Origin: Mycobacterium avium subsp. avium
GTDB lineage: Bacteria > Actinomycetota > Actinomycetes > Mycobacteriales > Mycobacteriaceae
Assembly (NCBI RefSeq): GCF_009741445.1
Contig: NZ_CP046507.1
Location: 992,001-1,056,000 of the forward strand
Direction of reading: 5' to 3'
Length of the DNA stretch: 64,000 bases
The translations under genes were made by a program, and so were the position numbers. The notes beneath the pieces were generated by a model. It was not told the DNA's origin. It ran no database searches and saw nothing but the letters and a program-made list of their open reading frames with translations. Positions 1 through 7,741 of the stretch are shown piece by piece. Each line of letters begins with the position of its first letter. Position 1 is the first letter of the stretch.

Positions 1-389
1 GCACGACTCCCGAGTAGGGATTCGGCGAGCGTCTCTCACCGCGATCTGACGAAACACGTTGTGGCCCAAGGCTGAGCGCCGACCAATCGCTATGAATTCC
101 TGACCCTCTCGACCCTTCGGAACACACGTTGAGCTGACCACGAATTGCGTTGCCCCCAGCAGATTTAAAACTCATCGCCGCAGGTTAGGGACAGTTTCCA
201 TCCGGATCATAACCTCGCGGGCAGTCGGTAGTTTCTCCCGATAACGATCTTTTCCCCGCCGTCGCCATCCGGTTCAAGCTCAGACTCTTTGGAATCGACC
301 CGGCTAGCGTCCAGCCTGAATCAGTTGCGAAACGAGTAAGTCATACCGGAATGGTGCCACTCGGATCGCATGGCTGAGTACCGAATTCG
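1..389. other. Gene-free, lower-GC flank of the IS insertion
   Basis: No convincing gene is visible here on either strand. The stretch is clearly less GC-rich than the rest of the window, with runs such as gatttaaaactcat near 163-176. Before the IS256-family element inserted, it was contiguous with the sequence that now starts at 5803. The minus-strand transposase remnant to the right of the IS stops within the target duplication, so reading into this segment gives only frames broken by stops. It is probably decayed mobile or foreign DNA. Confidence 0.5.
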
Positions 390-398
390 CTAATCTCA
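390..398. repeat. Left copy of 9-bp target-site duplication (CTAATCTCA)
   Basis: CTAATCTCA occurs here just outside the left terminal inverted repeat and again at 5794-5802 just outside the right one. IS256-family elements typically make 8-9 bp duplications, so this pair marks the insertion site. One extra base (399) lies between this copy and the inverted repeat, so the true duplication could be 8 or 9 bp. Confidence 0.85.
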
Positions 399-399
399 A

Positions 400-426
400 G
401 TTGAGTCCCGCATAGTGGTGTAGCGC
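400..426. repeat. Left terminal inverted repeat of the IS256-family element
   Basis: This 27-bp segment matches the reverse complement of 5767-5793 at 21 of 27 positions. The best-conserved core is AGTGGTGTAG (414-423). It ends about 100 bp before the transposase start at 524. Confidence 0.85.
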
Positions 427-523
427 GGTTGCTGGGTTCGTCATCGTGTCGGTGATGGACGTAAAGCGGCCACCGCGTGATCCTTCGAGTCAACCTTCCA
501 CAGAATCCTCGAGGAGTCCCACG

Positions 524-1543
524 ATGACCGCACCCCACATTGTCGACCCTGCCGGCCTTCTTGGCGAGGCCCTGGCCGAAGCCTCACCTGATCTGATGCG
601 CTCCCTGCTGCAGACCGTGATCAACGCTCTGCTGTCGGCGGATGCTGATGCCGTCGTGGGCGCCGAATGGGGCCAGCCCACCCCGGGACGGCGAGCGCAG
701 CGCAACGGGTATCGCCACCGCGGCCTGGACACCAGGGTGGGCACCATCGATGTCGCAGTCCCGAAGCTGCGCAAGGGAACCTACTTTCCCGACTGGCTGC
801 TCGAACGCCGCAAGCGGGCCGAATCCGCGCTGATCACCGTGGTCGCCGACTGCTACCTGGCCGGCGTCTCCACGCGGCGGATGGACAAGCTGGTCAAGAC
901 CCTGGGCATCGACTCACTGAGTAAATCGCAGGTCAGCCGCATGGCCACCGACCTCGACGAGCACGTCGAGGCGTTCCGTCACCGCCCACTCGATTCTGCT
1001 GGCCCGTTCACCTTCGTCGCCGCTGATGCGTTGACGATGAAGGTCCGCGAAGGCGGCCGCGTGGTCAACGGGGTCGTGCTGCTGGCCACTGGCGTCAACG
1101 GTGACGGACACCGCGAAGTCCTGGGCATGCGGGTGGTCACCAGCGAGACCGGCCCGGCCTGGAACGAGTTCTTCGCCGACCTCGTCGCCCGCGGGCTGGC
1201 CGGCGTACGCCTGGTCACCAGCGACGCCCACGCCGGGCTGCGCGAGGCGATCGCGGCCAACCTGCCCGGAGCGGCCTGGCAGCGGTGTCGCACACACTAC
1301 GCGGCCAACCTGATGAGCATCTGCCCCAAGAGCATGTGGCCGGCGGTCAAAGCGATGCTGCACAGCGTCTACGACCAACCCGATGCCCCCGCGGTGGCCG
1401 CGCAGTTCGACCGGCTCATCGACTACGTCACCGACAAACTGCCCGCCGTGGCCGACCACCTGGCCACCGCCCGCGAAGATATCCTGGCCTTCACTGCATT
1501 CCCCAAAGATGTCTGGTCCCAGATCTGGTCCAACAACCCCGCA
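524..1543 (+). pseudogene. IS256-family transposase, 5' part (disrupted)
   Basis: This fragment encodes about the first 339 residues of a DDE transposase of the IS256 (Transposase_mut) family, which would cut and paste the surrounding IS. ATG at 524 is chosen because gaggag precedes it by about 8 bases; an upstream in-frame ATG at 446 lacks a comparable site. Two conserved acidic motifs are visible, FVAADALTMKVREGG and LVTSDAHAGLREAI, giving the first two catalytic Asp residues. The frame is broken straight after WSQIWSNNP by the left end of the Tn554-like element. The missing C-terminus, with the catalytic Glu, continues at 5519-5750. Confidence 0.9.
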
Positions 1544-1554
1544 GTTATCTGGAG
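1544..1554. repeat. Left terminal inverted repeat of the Tn554-like element
   Basis: GTTATCTGGAG is the perfect reverse complement of 5508-5518. It follows directly on the last IS transposase codons (AAC AAC CCC, ending at 1540). A CCTGCAGG palindrome sits just inside, at about 1556, and a second copy occurs near the right end at about 5476. Confidence 0.8.
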
Positions 1555-1665
1555 TCCTGCAGGCGGTGTCCTTGATGTCCGACACGAGGCGTTGAGGTCC
1601 CAGGTTCTGCGTGGTGGACGTGTTTATCTGCAGTCGTCCAGGAGGCAAGAGCCTGCGGAGGGGCG

Positions 1666-2772
1666 ATGCAGATTGCACGAGTTATCTCGCCGGTCTCGTT
1701 GCGTGAGTCGTGGACCGTTCTCGGCGACGACGACGCTCCGGTAGCAGCGGTTGACCGGTATCTGGCGTATCTGACCGATATCGAGCGATCACCGAACACG
1801 GTCAAGGCGTACGCGCACGATCTCAAGGACTGGTTCGGTTTTCTCGCCGAGCGTGGGCTGGACTGGCGGGCGGTGCGGCTTGATGACGTAGGTGAGTTCG
1901 TGGCCTGGCTGCGGCTGCCGCTGCGGGCCCGGCATGGGCAGGTTGCGGTGTTGCCGTCGGTGCCGCATCACTGCACGGAATCTACTGTGAACCGCAAGCT
2001 TTCGGCGGTCGGGGCGTTTTACACCCACGCCGCACGAGATGGGCTGGATGTCAGCGCTCTGCTGACCTCGTGGCAGGTCGGCGGCGCGCGCGGTGGTTGG
2101 AAGCCGTTTTTGCACCACATCAGCAAGGGCGCGCCGAGGTCGCGGCGGGTGATCGCGTTGAAGGCGCCGAAGAAGCTGCCGCGGGTGCTCTCACCGGACG
2201 AGGTGCAGGCGATCCTGGATGGTTGCGGTCGGCTGCGGGACCGATTGCTGTTCGCCGTGCTCTACGACACCGGGATGCGGATCGGTGAGGCACTTGGTTT
2301 GCGGCACAACGACATCGCCGCTGCCGAGCATGAGGTGACGGTGCGGCGACGCGATAACGCCAATGGCGCGCGCGCCAAGTCACAGACCGTCCGCACGATC
2401 CCAGTCAGCAGCGCGTTGATCCGATTGTTCGCCGACTACCTTCACAGCGAGTACGGCGATCTGGACAGCGACTACGTGTTCGTCAACCTGTGGGGCCGCC
2501 CGCAGGGGCATCCGCTGACCTACGCTGCGGTCTACGACCTGGTGCGGAGGCTGCGCCGGCGGACCGGGATCGACTTCGACCCGCACTGGCTGCGACACAC
2601 GGCCGCAACCCGGCTGCTGCGCGACGGAGTCAGCATCGAGGTGGTCGCGCACCTGCTCGGACATGCGCACGTGGCGACGACGACCACGACGTATGGGCAC
2701 CTCACCGTGGAGGACGCTCGGCGGGTCATGGAACAGGCAGGCTGGTTCACCGATGGGCAGGTGCGGCTATGA
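1666..2772 (+). CDS. tnpA: TnpA-type tyrosine recombinase of the Tn554-like element
   Basis: Site-specific recombinase of 368 residues with an N-terminal SAM-like DNA-binding domain (about 25-130) and a C-terminal phage-integrase catalytic domain. The expected residues are present: Arg205 in DTGMRIGEAL, His307 and Arg310 in HWLRHTAA, His333 in LLGHAHVATT and Tyr343 in TTYGHL. The ATG at 1666 follows a ggagggg ribosome-binding site. The stop codon overlaps the tnpB start as ATGA, so translation is probably coupled. In Tn554 the homologue acts with TnpB to excise and integrate the element; the same role here is by family. Confidence 0.92.
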   Translation: MQIARVISPVSLRESWTVLGDDDAPVAAVDRYLAYLTDIERSPNTVKAYAHDLKDWFGFLAERGLDWRAVRLDDVGEFVAWLRLPLRARHGQVAVLPSVPHHCTESTVNRKLSAVGAFYTHAARDGLDVSALLTSWQVGGARGGWKPFLHHISKGAPRSRRVIALKAPKKLPRVLSPDEVQAILDGCGRLRDRLLFAVLYDTGMRIGEALGLRHNDIAAAEHEVTVRRRDNANGARAKSQTVRTIPVSSALIRLFADYLHSEYGDLDSDYVFVNLWGRPQGHPLTYAAVYDLVRRLRRRTGIDFDPHWLRHTAATRLLRDGVSIEVVAHLLGHAHVATTTTTYGHLTVEDARRVMEQAGWFTDGQVRL

Positions 2773-5000
2773 GCACGCCGTCGCTGAAGCCCGCCGGCCC
2801 GTCGGGGCTAATCGGCAAGCTGATGGCCGAGGTCCGCAGCGAATTCCGCAGCGATGTACTGGAATTCGGTGCCGATGATCCGGTGTTTGGTGGAGCCGAG
2901 TGCCGGGTTGAGGGGTGCGGGCGAACCGCCCGCGGACGCGGCCTGTGTGAAGGACATCGGCAACGGTGGGACGACGAAGGACGCCCGTCGGTGGAGCAGT
3001 TTGTCGTGTCGACCGATCCGCGGTGGCGGCGGCGACAACCCAACCAGCGCTGCCGGGTGCCCGGTTGCGGTTACGGCTCTGCCCGTGGCGGCATGTGCGG
3101 GCTGCACGCGCAACGATGGGAACGCGCCGGGCGCCCCAGCCTGGCCGGATGGCTGGCCGAACCGCAGCCGTTCAAGCAACCAGCGGCCGGGGTGACCTGC
3201 CGGATTCCGCACTGCGAGCTCTGGCCGCAGGGCACGTCTGCGTTCTGCCAAACCCACACCAACACCTGGAAGGTCAACGGCAGACCCGACATCGACGTGT
3301 TCGCCGACCGCTTCGCCGCCGAAGCCCCGTTGGCCAGTGAGCAGATACGGCTCGACCGGCTGATCGGTCAGCTGAAGCTGGAACTGCAGTACGTGCTGCA
3401 ACGCCGCCACGACGATCGGCAGGGCAAGCTCACCCCGGACGTGGTCATGCGCGTGGTGAAGGCACTGGCCGCCGCAGGCGTGGGCTCCCTGCTCCACCAC
3501 GACGAGGACACCTGGCATGACTGGGCTCGGTCGACGATCAACGACACTCGCTCCCGTGGATTCCTCAGCTACGCATCCCGGGTGATCGCCGACCTGGCCG
3601 AGGCCGGCGGCTGGGACGCCGAATACCCGCGCGAAGTCTGGCGCATGCGCCGGCTCGGCTACGACGGAGACCGCACGCTGCGCTTCGACGGTATTCCGCA
3701 GCCGTGGCTGCGGGATCTGGCCAAGCGGTGGGTCCGGTGGCGGCTATCGACCGGATTGGGTCTGGAAGCCGGCGGCGGCAGGCCGGTCGTTGCGCTCACC
3801 CGCTTCGCCGGGTACCTCGCCGACATCGGCGTCGAGAGCATCGACCGGATCAACCGGCCGGTGCTGGAGCGCTATTTGGCCAACCTGCGCAGCGACTCCA
3901 TCGGTGCCCAACGCCGCGGGACCCATATCGGGCTGCTCAACCGATTCTTCGCTACCGTCCGCCAACACCGTTGGGACACAGACCTTCCCGCAGACGCGAT
4001 GTTCTTCGCCGAGGACTACCCCAAACGCGATGAACGGTTGCCTCGGGCACTGGCCGAACAGGTCATGACCCAGCTCGAGGATCCCGACAACCTTGCCCGA
4101 TACGCCGACCCCGCTCACCGGTTGATCACGATCATCTTGATGCGTTGCGGGCTACGGATCACTGATGCGCTGCGGCTGCGCAGCGATTGTGTGGTCGCCG
4201 ATGCCGAAGGCGCACCGTATCTGCGCTACCTCAACCACAAGATGAAACGCGACGCGTTGGTGCCCATCGACGAGCAGTTGCGCGAACTCATCGCCGAACA
4301 TCGCAACCACACCTCCCAGCGTTGGCCGGCAGGCACGCCGGTGTTGTTCCCACGGCCGACGAAGAACATTGACGGCACCCACCCGATCGCGAGTCCCACC
4401 TACCGGATGGCGCTGTTGCGCTGGCTGTCCGTCTGCGACATCCGCGACGAGCACGGCCAGCCGGTGCACCTCACCCCGCACCAGTGGCGCCATACCCTGG
4501 GCACCCGGCTGATCAACCGCGACGTCCCGCAAGAGGTCGTGCGACGCATCCTCGACCATGACTCCGCGCAGATGACCGGGCACTACGCCCGCCTGCACGA
4601 CACCACCGTGCGCCGTCAGTGGGAGGCAGCTCGAAAGGTCGACATCCACGGCGCCACAATCATTTTCGACCCGTCCGGGCCGATCGCGGAGGCCGCCTGG
4701 GCCAAACAGCGCCTCGGCCGAGCCACCCAGGCCCTACCCAACGGCTACTGCGGACTGCCGGTGCAGCAGAGCTGCCCGCACGCCAACGCCTGCCTGACCT
4801 GCCCGATGTTCCTCACCACCGCCGAGTTCCTGCCCCAGCACCACCAGCAGCGGCAACAGACTCTGCAGCTGATCACCGCCGCCGAAGCCCGCGGCCAACA
4901 ACGTCTGGCCGAGATGAACCGTCAAGTCCTGCACAACCTGGACACCATCATCACCGCCCTCAACGATTCAGAACCAGGGAAGGCCAAACATGCGGGCTGA
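2769..5000 (+). CDS. tnpB: TnpB-type tyrosine recombinase with N-terminal Cys/His repeats
   Basis: A 743-residue recombinase, the second of the Tn554 pair. The start is the ATG overlapping the tnpA stop; the frame stays open further upstream but there it lies inside tnpA. Three Cys/His clusters of similar layout occur in roughly the first 165 residues (CRVEGCGRT, CRVPGCGYG, CRIPHCELW, each followed by C..H), suggesting zinc-binding fingers. The catalytic set is Arg463 (RCGLRITDAL), His571 and Arg574 (HQWRHTLG), His597 (ILDHDS) and Tyr606 (GHYARLHD). A further Cys cluster (CPHANACLTCP) precedes a helical tail that may contact TnpC or DNA. Confidence 0.9.
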   Translation: MSTPSLKPAGPSGLIGKLMAEVRSEFRSDVLEFGADDPVFGGAECRVEGCGRTARGRGLCEGHRQRWDDEGRPSVEQFVVSTDPRWRRRQPNQRCRVPGCGYGSARGGMCGLHAQRWERAGRPSLAGWLAEPQPFKQPAAGVTCRIPHCELWPQGTSAFCQTHTNTWKVNGRPDIDVFADRFAAEAPLASEQIRLDRLIGQLKLELQYVLQRRHDDRQGKLTPDVVMRVVKALAAAGVGSLLHHDEDTWHDWARSTINDTRSRGFLSYASRVIADLAEAGGWDAEYPREVWRMRRLGYDGDRTLRFDGIPQPWLRDLAKRWVRWRLSTGLGLEAGGGRPVVALTRFAGYLADIGVESIDRINRPVLERYLANLRSDSIGAQRRGTHIGLLNRFFATVRQHRWDTDLPADAMFFAEDYPKRDERLPRALAEQVMTQLEDPDNLARYADPAHRLITIILMRCGLRITDALRLRSDCVVADAEGAPYLRYLNHKMKRDALVPIDEQLRELIAEHRNHTSQRWPAGTPVLFPRPTKNIDGTHPIASPTYRMALLRWLSVCDIRDEHGQPVHLTPHQWRHTLGTRLINRDVPQEVVRRILDHDSAQMTGHYARLHDTTVRRQWEAARKVDIHGATIIFDPSGPIAEAAWAKQRLGRATQALPNGYCGLPVQQSCPHANACLTCPMFLTTAEFLPQHHQQRQQTLQLITAAEARGQQRLAEMNRQVLHNLDTIITALNDSEPGKAKHAG

Positions 5001-5421
5001 CAACAGCATCAACCTCATCCGGGCGGCCCAGCAGCGGCACGAACACACCCGCGCCAAGGCGATCGCGGCGATGCACGAACTCGACCGGACCGGCGCCGTG
5101 CTCACCTTCGAATCCGTCGCCCGCCATGCCGGTGTCTCCCGCTCGTGGATCTACACCCAAATCGACCTCAAAGACGAGATCTGCCGGCTCCGCGCCCAGC
5201 ACCGGCCCGAGCCAAGCACACCGTTACCTGCCCGACAACGCGCCAGCGACGACTCCCTGCGGCAGCGCCTCGAAATCGCCAACCGCCGCAACCACGAACT
5301 CGCCGATGAGAACCGGCGGCTACGCCGCCAACTCGCGTGCGCCCTTGGCCAACTCCGCGACGACACCGGAAGACACCATGAACGGACGCATCGCGATTCG
5401 GTAACGATCGGGCCATGCTGA
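4990..5421 (+). CDS. tnpC: TnpC-like helix-turn-helix accessory protein
   Basis: A 143-residue protein that overlaps the end of tnpB by 11 bases. Residues 36-60 ([20 protein letters not shown]) form a helix-turn-helix, and residues about 85-115 ([20 protein letters not shown]) look like a coiled coil. Small proteins with this plan follow the two recombinases in Tn554 and related elements, where TnpC affects transposition frequency and orientation. The assignment rests on position and architecture rather than on a distinctive motif. The ATG at 4990 is the natural start. Confidence 0.8.
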   Translation: MRADNSINLIRAAQQRHEHTRAKAIAAMHELDRTGAVLTFESVARHAGVSRSWIYTQIDLKDEICRLRAQHRPEPSTPLPARQRASDDSLRQRLEIANRRNHELADENRRLRRQLACALGQLRDDTGRHHERTHRDSVTIGPC

Positions 5422-5507
5422 CCGCCAACCGATATCGATCTCCAGCCGCGTCATGGACACCCTCCACGACACAAACCTGCAGGTCACAACAGCTATCGCA
5501 CACAGTG

Positions 5508-5518
5508 CTCCAGATAAC
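5508..5518. repeat. Right terminal inverted repeat of the Tn554-like element
   Basis: CTCCAGATAAC is the exact reverse complement of 1544-1554. One or two bases later the IS transposase resumes in frame with codons for [11 protein letters not shown]. Confidence 0.8.
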
Positions 5519-5750
5519 CAGTGAACGGCTCAACAAAGAGATCCGCCGCCGCACCGACGCCGTCGGGATCTTCCCCAACCGCGACGCCATCGTCCGTCTC
5601 GTCGGCGCCGTGTTGGCCGAACAGAACGACGAATGGGCCGAAGGCCGCCGTTACCTCGGCCTCGACATCCTCACCCGCTGCCGCCTGACCACCATCACCG
5701 ACGACAACCCCGACATAGGAGCCAACGACATGCCCGCACTCACCGCCTAA
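5519..5750 (+). pseudogene. IS256-family transposase, 3' part (disrupted)
   Basis: This is the missing C-terminus of the transposase that begins at 524. From codon AGT at 5520 it encodes [18 protein letters not shown] and about 58 more residues, ending in TAA at 5748-5750. The [10 protein letters not shown] segment holds the Glu that completes the DDE triad of the IS256 family, so the insertion separates it from both catalytic Asp residues. A fortuitous ATG at 5415 in the transposon end opens a fused frame, but that product would lack most of the enzyme. Confidence 0.88.
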
Positions 5751-5766
5751 CCCACCGGATCACACA

Positions 5767-5793
5767 GCACTACACCACTTCCCGGGACTTGAC
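5767..5793. repeat. Right terminal inverted repeat of the IS256-family element
   Basis: Its reverse complement matches 400-426 at 21 of 27 positions. It begins 16 bases after the transposase stop codon and directly abuts the right target duplication at 5794. Confidence 0.85.
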
Positions 5794-5802
5794 CTAATCT
5801 CA
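5794..5802. repeat. Right copy of 9-bp target-site duplication (CTAATCTCA)
   Basis: Identical to 390-398. On the minus strand this copy contains the TGA (5802-5800) that ends the neighbouring transposase remnant, so the remnant already stopped here before the IS arrived. Confidence 0.85.
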
Positions 5803-6153
5803 TGTCGGCGTCTTTGAGAGTTGATCGAACAGTTTGAGCACGTCGGTCATCAGATGAAACGCCGGCAAAACGACGTACAACAAGCGTTCGTAATCACTTG
5901 TGAGCCGGAGCGATACAACACCCGCTTCCTGACCTTCCTGGGTGGGTTGAGGCTCCTGAATGCTCTTGGGCTGCAGCACCGCTTTAAACGCCTTGCGCGC
6001 GTGATTTCGGTGCCACCCGGTATTGGCGCACACCTCGTCAAGAATCCGGCCCTTCCCGCGCTTGCTCGCCTGCTGGTAGCGGGTCGCAGCCGCCTCGGTG
6101 ATTGCTCTGCGCTGTGCCAACGTCAACCCCATCCACTGGGCGTACGCGCGCAT
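5800..6153 (-). pseudogene. N-terminal remnant of a DDE (rve-type) transposase
   Basis: About 117 residues from an ATG at 6153 (or 6132). The N-terminus ([20 protein letters not shown], then GKGRILDEVCANTGWHRNHA) resembles the helix-turn-helix head of transposases that carry an integrase-core domain. No DDE catalytic domain follows: the frame closes at the IS256 insertion point and does not resume on the far side (below 390). Its base composition is lower in GC than the neighbours. I read it as a decayed copy of an unrelated insertion sequence into which the IS256 element later jumped. The exact family is uncertain. Confidence 0.6.
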
Positions 6154-6192
6154 TTCCAATGAGGCAACGACCCACCCATACGCGCGCATTTC
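6143..6192. repeat. 14-bp direct repeat (TACGCGCGCATTTC) with 36-bp period
   Basis: TACGCGCGCATTTC occurs at 6143-6156 and 6179-6192. The sequence after each copy is also partly alike (tgaggcaacg, cgagtcaacg), so this looks like a small tandem duplication. On the minus strand each copy contains ATGCGCGCGTA, giving the remnant transposase two possible Met-Arg-Ala-Tyr starts. Confidence 0.7.
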
Positions 6193-6227
6193 TGACGAGT
6201 CAACGCGGTCGGTGGACCGTGCTATGG

Positions 6228-6243
6228 TCGAACACATGTTCGA
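6228..6243. promoter_or_regulatory. LexA (SOS) box at the 13E12/HNH gene start
   Basis: TCGAACACATGTTCGA is a perfect match to the mycobacterial SOS-box form TCGAAC-N4-GTTCGA. It overlaps the initiation codon at 6236. A -10-like hexamer TATGGT (6223-6228) sits 7 bases before that ATG, the spacing of a leaderless mycobacterial promoter, so bound LexA would block the start site. Some M. tuberculosis 13E12-family genes are known LexA targets. Confidence 0.85.
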
Positions 6244-7693
6244 GTATGTGGTGGCGTCGCGGTCCACGCCGGAGGCGGTGGCGCTGCTGGATCGGGCGTG
6301 GGAGGCGGCCCGGGCCGAGGCGCGGGCCGCCGCGGCCCGGCTGGTGGCGGTTGCCGAGTTGTTGGTGTTGCGTTGCCGGGAGACGGGGGAGCGGGCGGAT
6401 TGGGCCGCCGATGCCTGGGAGGCGGTGGCCGCGCAGGTGGGGGCGGCGCTGGGCTGCAGCGTGGCGATGGGGCACAGCTATCTGCGTTATGCGATGGCGA
6501 TGCGGGAACGGTTGCCGCAGGTCGGGGCGGTGTTCGCGGCCGGGGGCATCGATTACCGGGCGTTTCAGACCCTGGTGTTTCGCACCGATTTGATCACCGA
6601 TGCGCAGGCGTTGGCCCGGGTGGACGCCACGCTGGCCGTGTTGGTGTCGCGGCGGCCGTCGCTGACCCGCGGTGGGCTGGCCGCCGCGGTGGATCGGGTG
6701 GTGGCGGCCGTGGATGCCGATGCGGTGCGCCGGGCACGCGACGCGCTGACCGGCCGGTATCTGGATGTGCGGGCCAACGAGTCGGGGATGGCCTGGGTGG
6801 AAGGCAACGTCCTCGGGCCCGACGGGCATGCCCTGGATCGCCGGCTCGACGAGCTGGCCAGTGGAGTGTGTGCGGGGGATCCGCGCAGCCGCGCCCAGCG
6901 GCGCGCCGACGCGTTGGGGGCGCTGGCCGCCGGTGCCGGGCGGCTGGCGTGTGGCTGCGGATCACCGGACTGCCCGAGCGCAGCCGCGCCGGCGCCGCGC
7001 AGCACTGTGGTGATCCACGTGGTCGCCGAACAGGCCACCGTCGCCGGCCGCGGGGCTACGCCCGCTGTGGTGGCCGGGCCCGACGGGCTGATCCCGGCGC
7101 AGGTCATCGCCGAGCTGGCCGCCTCGGCGCGGCTGGTGCCGGTGGCGGTGCCCGAGGGCGGGCCCGAACCCGGCTACACCCCGTCGGCCCGGCTGGCCGA
7201 CTTCATCCGCTGCCGGGACCTGACCTGTCGGGCGCCCGGGTGTGATCGCCCCGCCGTCGACTGCGATGTGGACCATACGATCCCGTACGCCCAGGGCGGG
7301 CCCACCCACCCGTCGAACCTCAAATGCCTGTGCCGTGGCCATCATTTGCTGAAAACGTTCTGGGGCTGGCGCGACCGGCAACTGCCCGACGGCACGGTGA
7401 TCTGGACCCTGCCCGACGGCGACACCTACGTCACCACCCCGGGCAGCGCGCTGCTGTTCCCCACCCTATGTACACCCACCGGGGCCGTGTCGCCGGCCAA
7501 GCCCGACACCGAGCACCGCTGCGGCGAGCGCACCGCCATGATGCCGCTGCGCCGCCATACCCGCGCCCACAACCGCGCCCACCGCATCACCACCGAACGC
7601 AACCACAACCGCCGCACCCGACTCACCACCCACCCCGCGACACCCGGACCCGCACCACCACCCGACCCCGACGACGAGCCGCCACCCTTCTGA
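6236..7693 (+). CDS. 13E12-repeat family protein with HNH endonuclease domain (DUF222)
   Basis: A protein of 485 residues whose N-terminal two-thirds is the DUF222/13E12-repeat helical region. It ends with an HNH nuclease signature, [20 protein letters not shown] then [14 protein letters not shown], which has two Cys pairs for zinc and the DH..HH catalytic core. The tail after residue about 440 is rich in basic residues and proline. ATG 6236 is preferred over 6224 because it lies the right distance from a -10 element for a leaderless start. Function is not established; these genes are multicopy in mycobacteria and some respond to DNA damage. An SOS box supports that here. Confidence 0.88.
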   Translation: MFEYVVASRSTPEAVALLDRAWEAARAEARAAAARLVAVAELLVLRCRETGERADWAADAWEAVAAQVGAALGCSVAMGHSYLRYAMAMRERLPQVGAVFAAGGIDYRAFQTLVFRTDLITDAQALARVDATLAVLVSRRPSLTRGGLAAAVDRVVAAVDADAVRRARDALTGRYLDVRANESGMAWVEGNVLGPDGHALDRRLDELASGVCAGDPRSRAQRRADALGALAAGAGRLACGCGSPDCPSAAAPAPRSTVVIHVVAEQATVAGRGATPAVVAGPDGLIPAQVIAELAASARLVPVAVPEGGPEPGYTPSARLADFIRCRDLTCRAPGCDRPAVDCDVDHTIPYAQGGPTHPSNLKCLCRGHHLLKTFWGWRDRQLPDGTVIWTLPDGDTYVTTPGSALLFPTLCTPTGAVSPAKPDTEHRCGERTAMMPLRRHTRAHNRAHRITTERNHNRRTRLTTHPATPGPAPPPDPDDEPPPF

Positions 7694-7716
7694 CCGCAGA
7701 GGCCCTTGACTCGATC

Positions 7717-7732
7717 TCGAACTGGTGTTCGA
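7717..7732. promoter_or_regulatory. LexA (SOS) box upstream of the radical-SAM gene
   Basis: TCGAACTGGTGTTCGA is a perfect TCGAAC-N4-GTTCGA palindrome. It lies between a -35-like TTGACT (7706-7711) and a -10-like TCGAAT (7729-7734) spaced by 17 bases. The ATG at 7742 is 7 bases beyond the -10, so the transcript is probably leaderless. From memory, the M. tuberculosis orthologue Rv2578c belongs to the LexA regulon. Confidence 0.85.
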
Positions 7733-7741
7733 ATTACTGGC

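Larger units (their letters stand above)
1544..5518 (+). mobile_element. Tn554-like transposon carrying tnpA, tnpB and tnpC
   Basis: A 3975-bp element inserted into the IS256-family transposase gene. Its ends are the 11-bp inverted repeats GTTATCTGGAG (1544-1554) and CTCCAGATAAC (5508-5518). It carries only three overlapping genes on one strand: two tyrosine recombinases (TnpA, TnpB) and a small helix-turn-helix helper (TnpC), the arrangement known from Tn554. No cargo gene or target duplication is visible. Both are typical of the recombinase mechanism, which does not generate direct repeats. The exact core crossover bases (1541-1543 or 5519-5522) cannot be fixed without an uninterrupted IS copy. 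Confidence 0.88.
400..5793 (+). mobile_element. IS256-family insertion sequence, interrupted by a Tn554-like element
   Basis: The element is defined by 27-bp imperfect terminal inverted repeats (400-426 and 5767-5793, 21 of 27 matching) and a flanking 9-bp direct repeat. Without the 3975-bp insert at 1544-5518 its length is about 1.42 kb. Its single transposase gene would encode about 415 residues, the usual size in the IS1081/IS256 group. The transposase is cut in two by the insert, so this copy cannot make its own transposase. The ends look intact, so it might still be moved in trans, which is an inference. Confidence 0.9.

Noticed and set aside
446..523. Upstream start for the IS256-type transposase
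   Set aside because: The 26 extra residues lack family similarity and a ribosome-binding site; ATG 524 has gaggag at good spacing.
341..538. A 65-codon minus-strand frame across the left IS end
   Set aside because: It crosses the target duplication, the inverted repeat and the transposase start, so it cannot be a conserved gene.
1544..5518. A three-recombinase RIT element
   Set aside because: RIT elements carry three tyrosine recombinases. Here only two genes have the catalytic residues, and the third is a small helix-turn-helix protein, as in Tn554.
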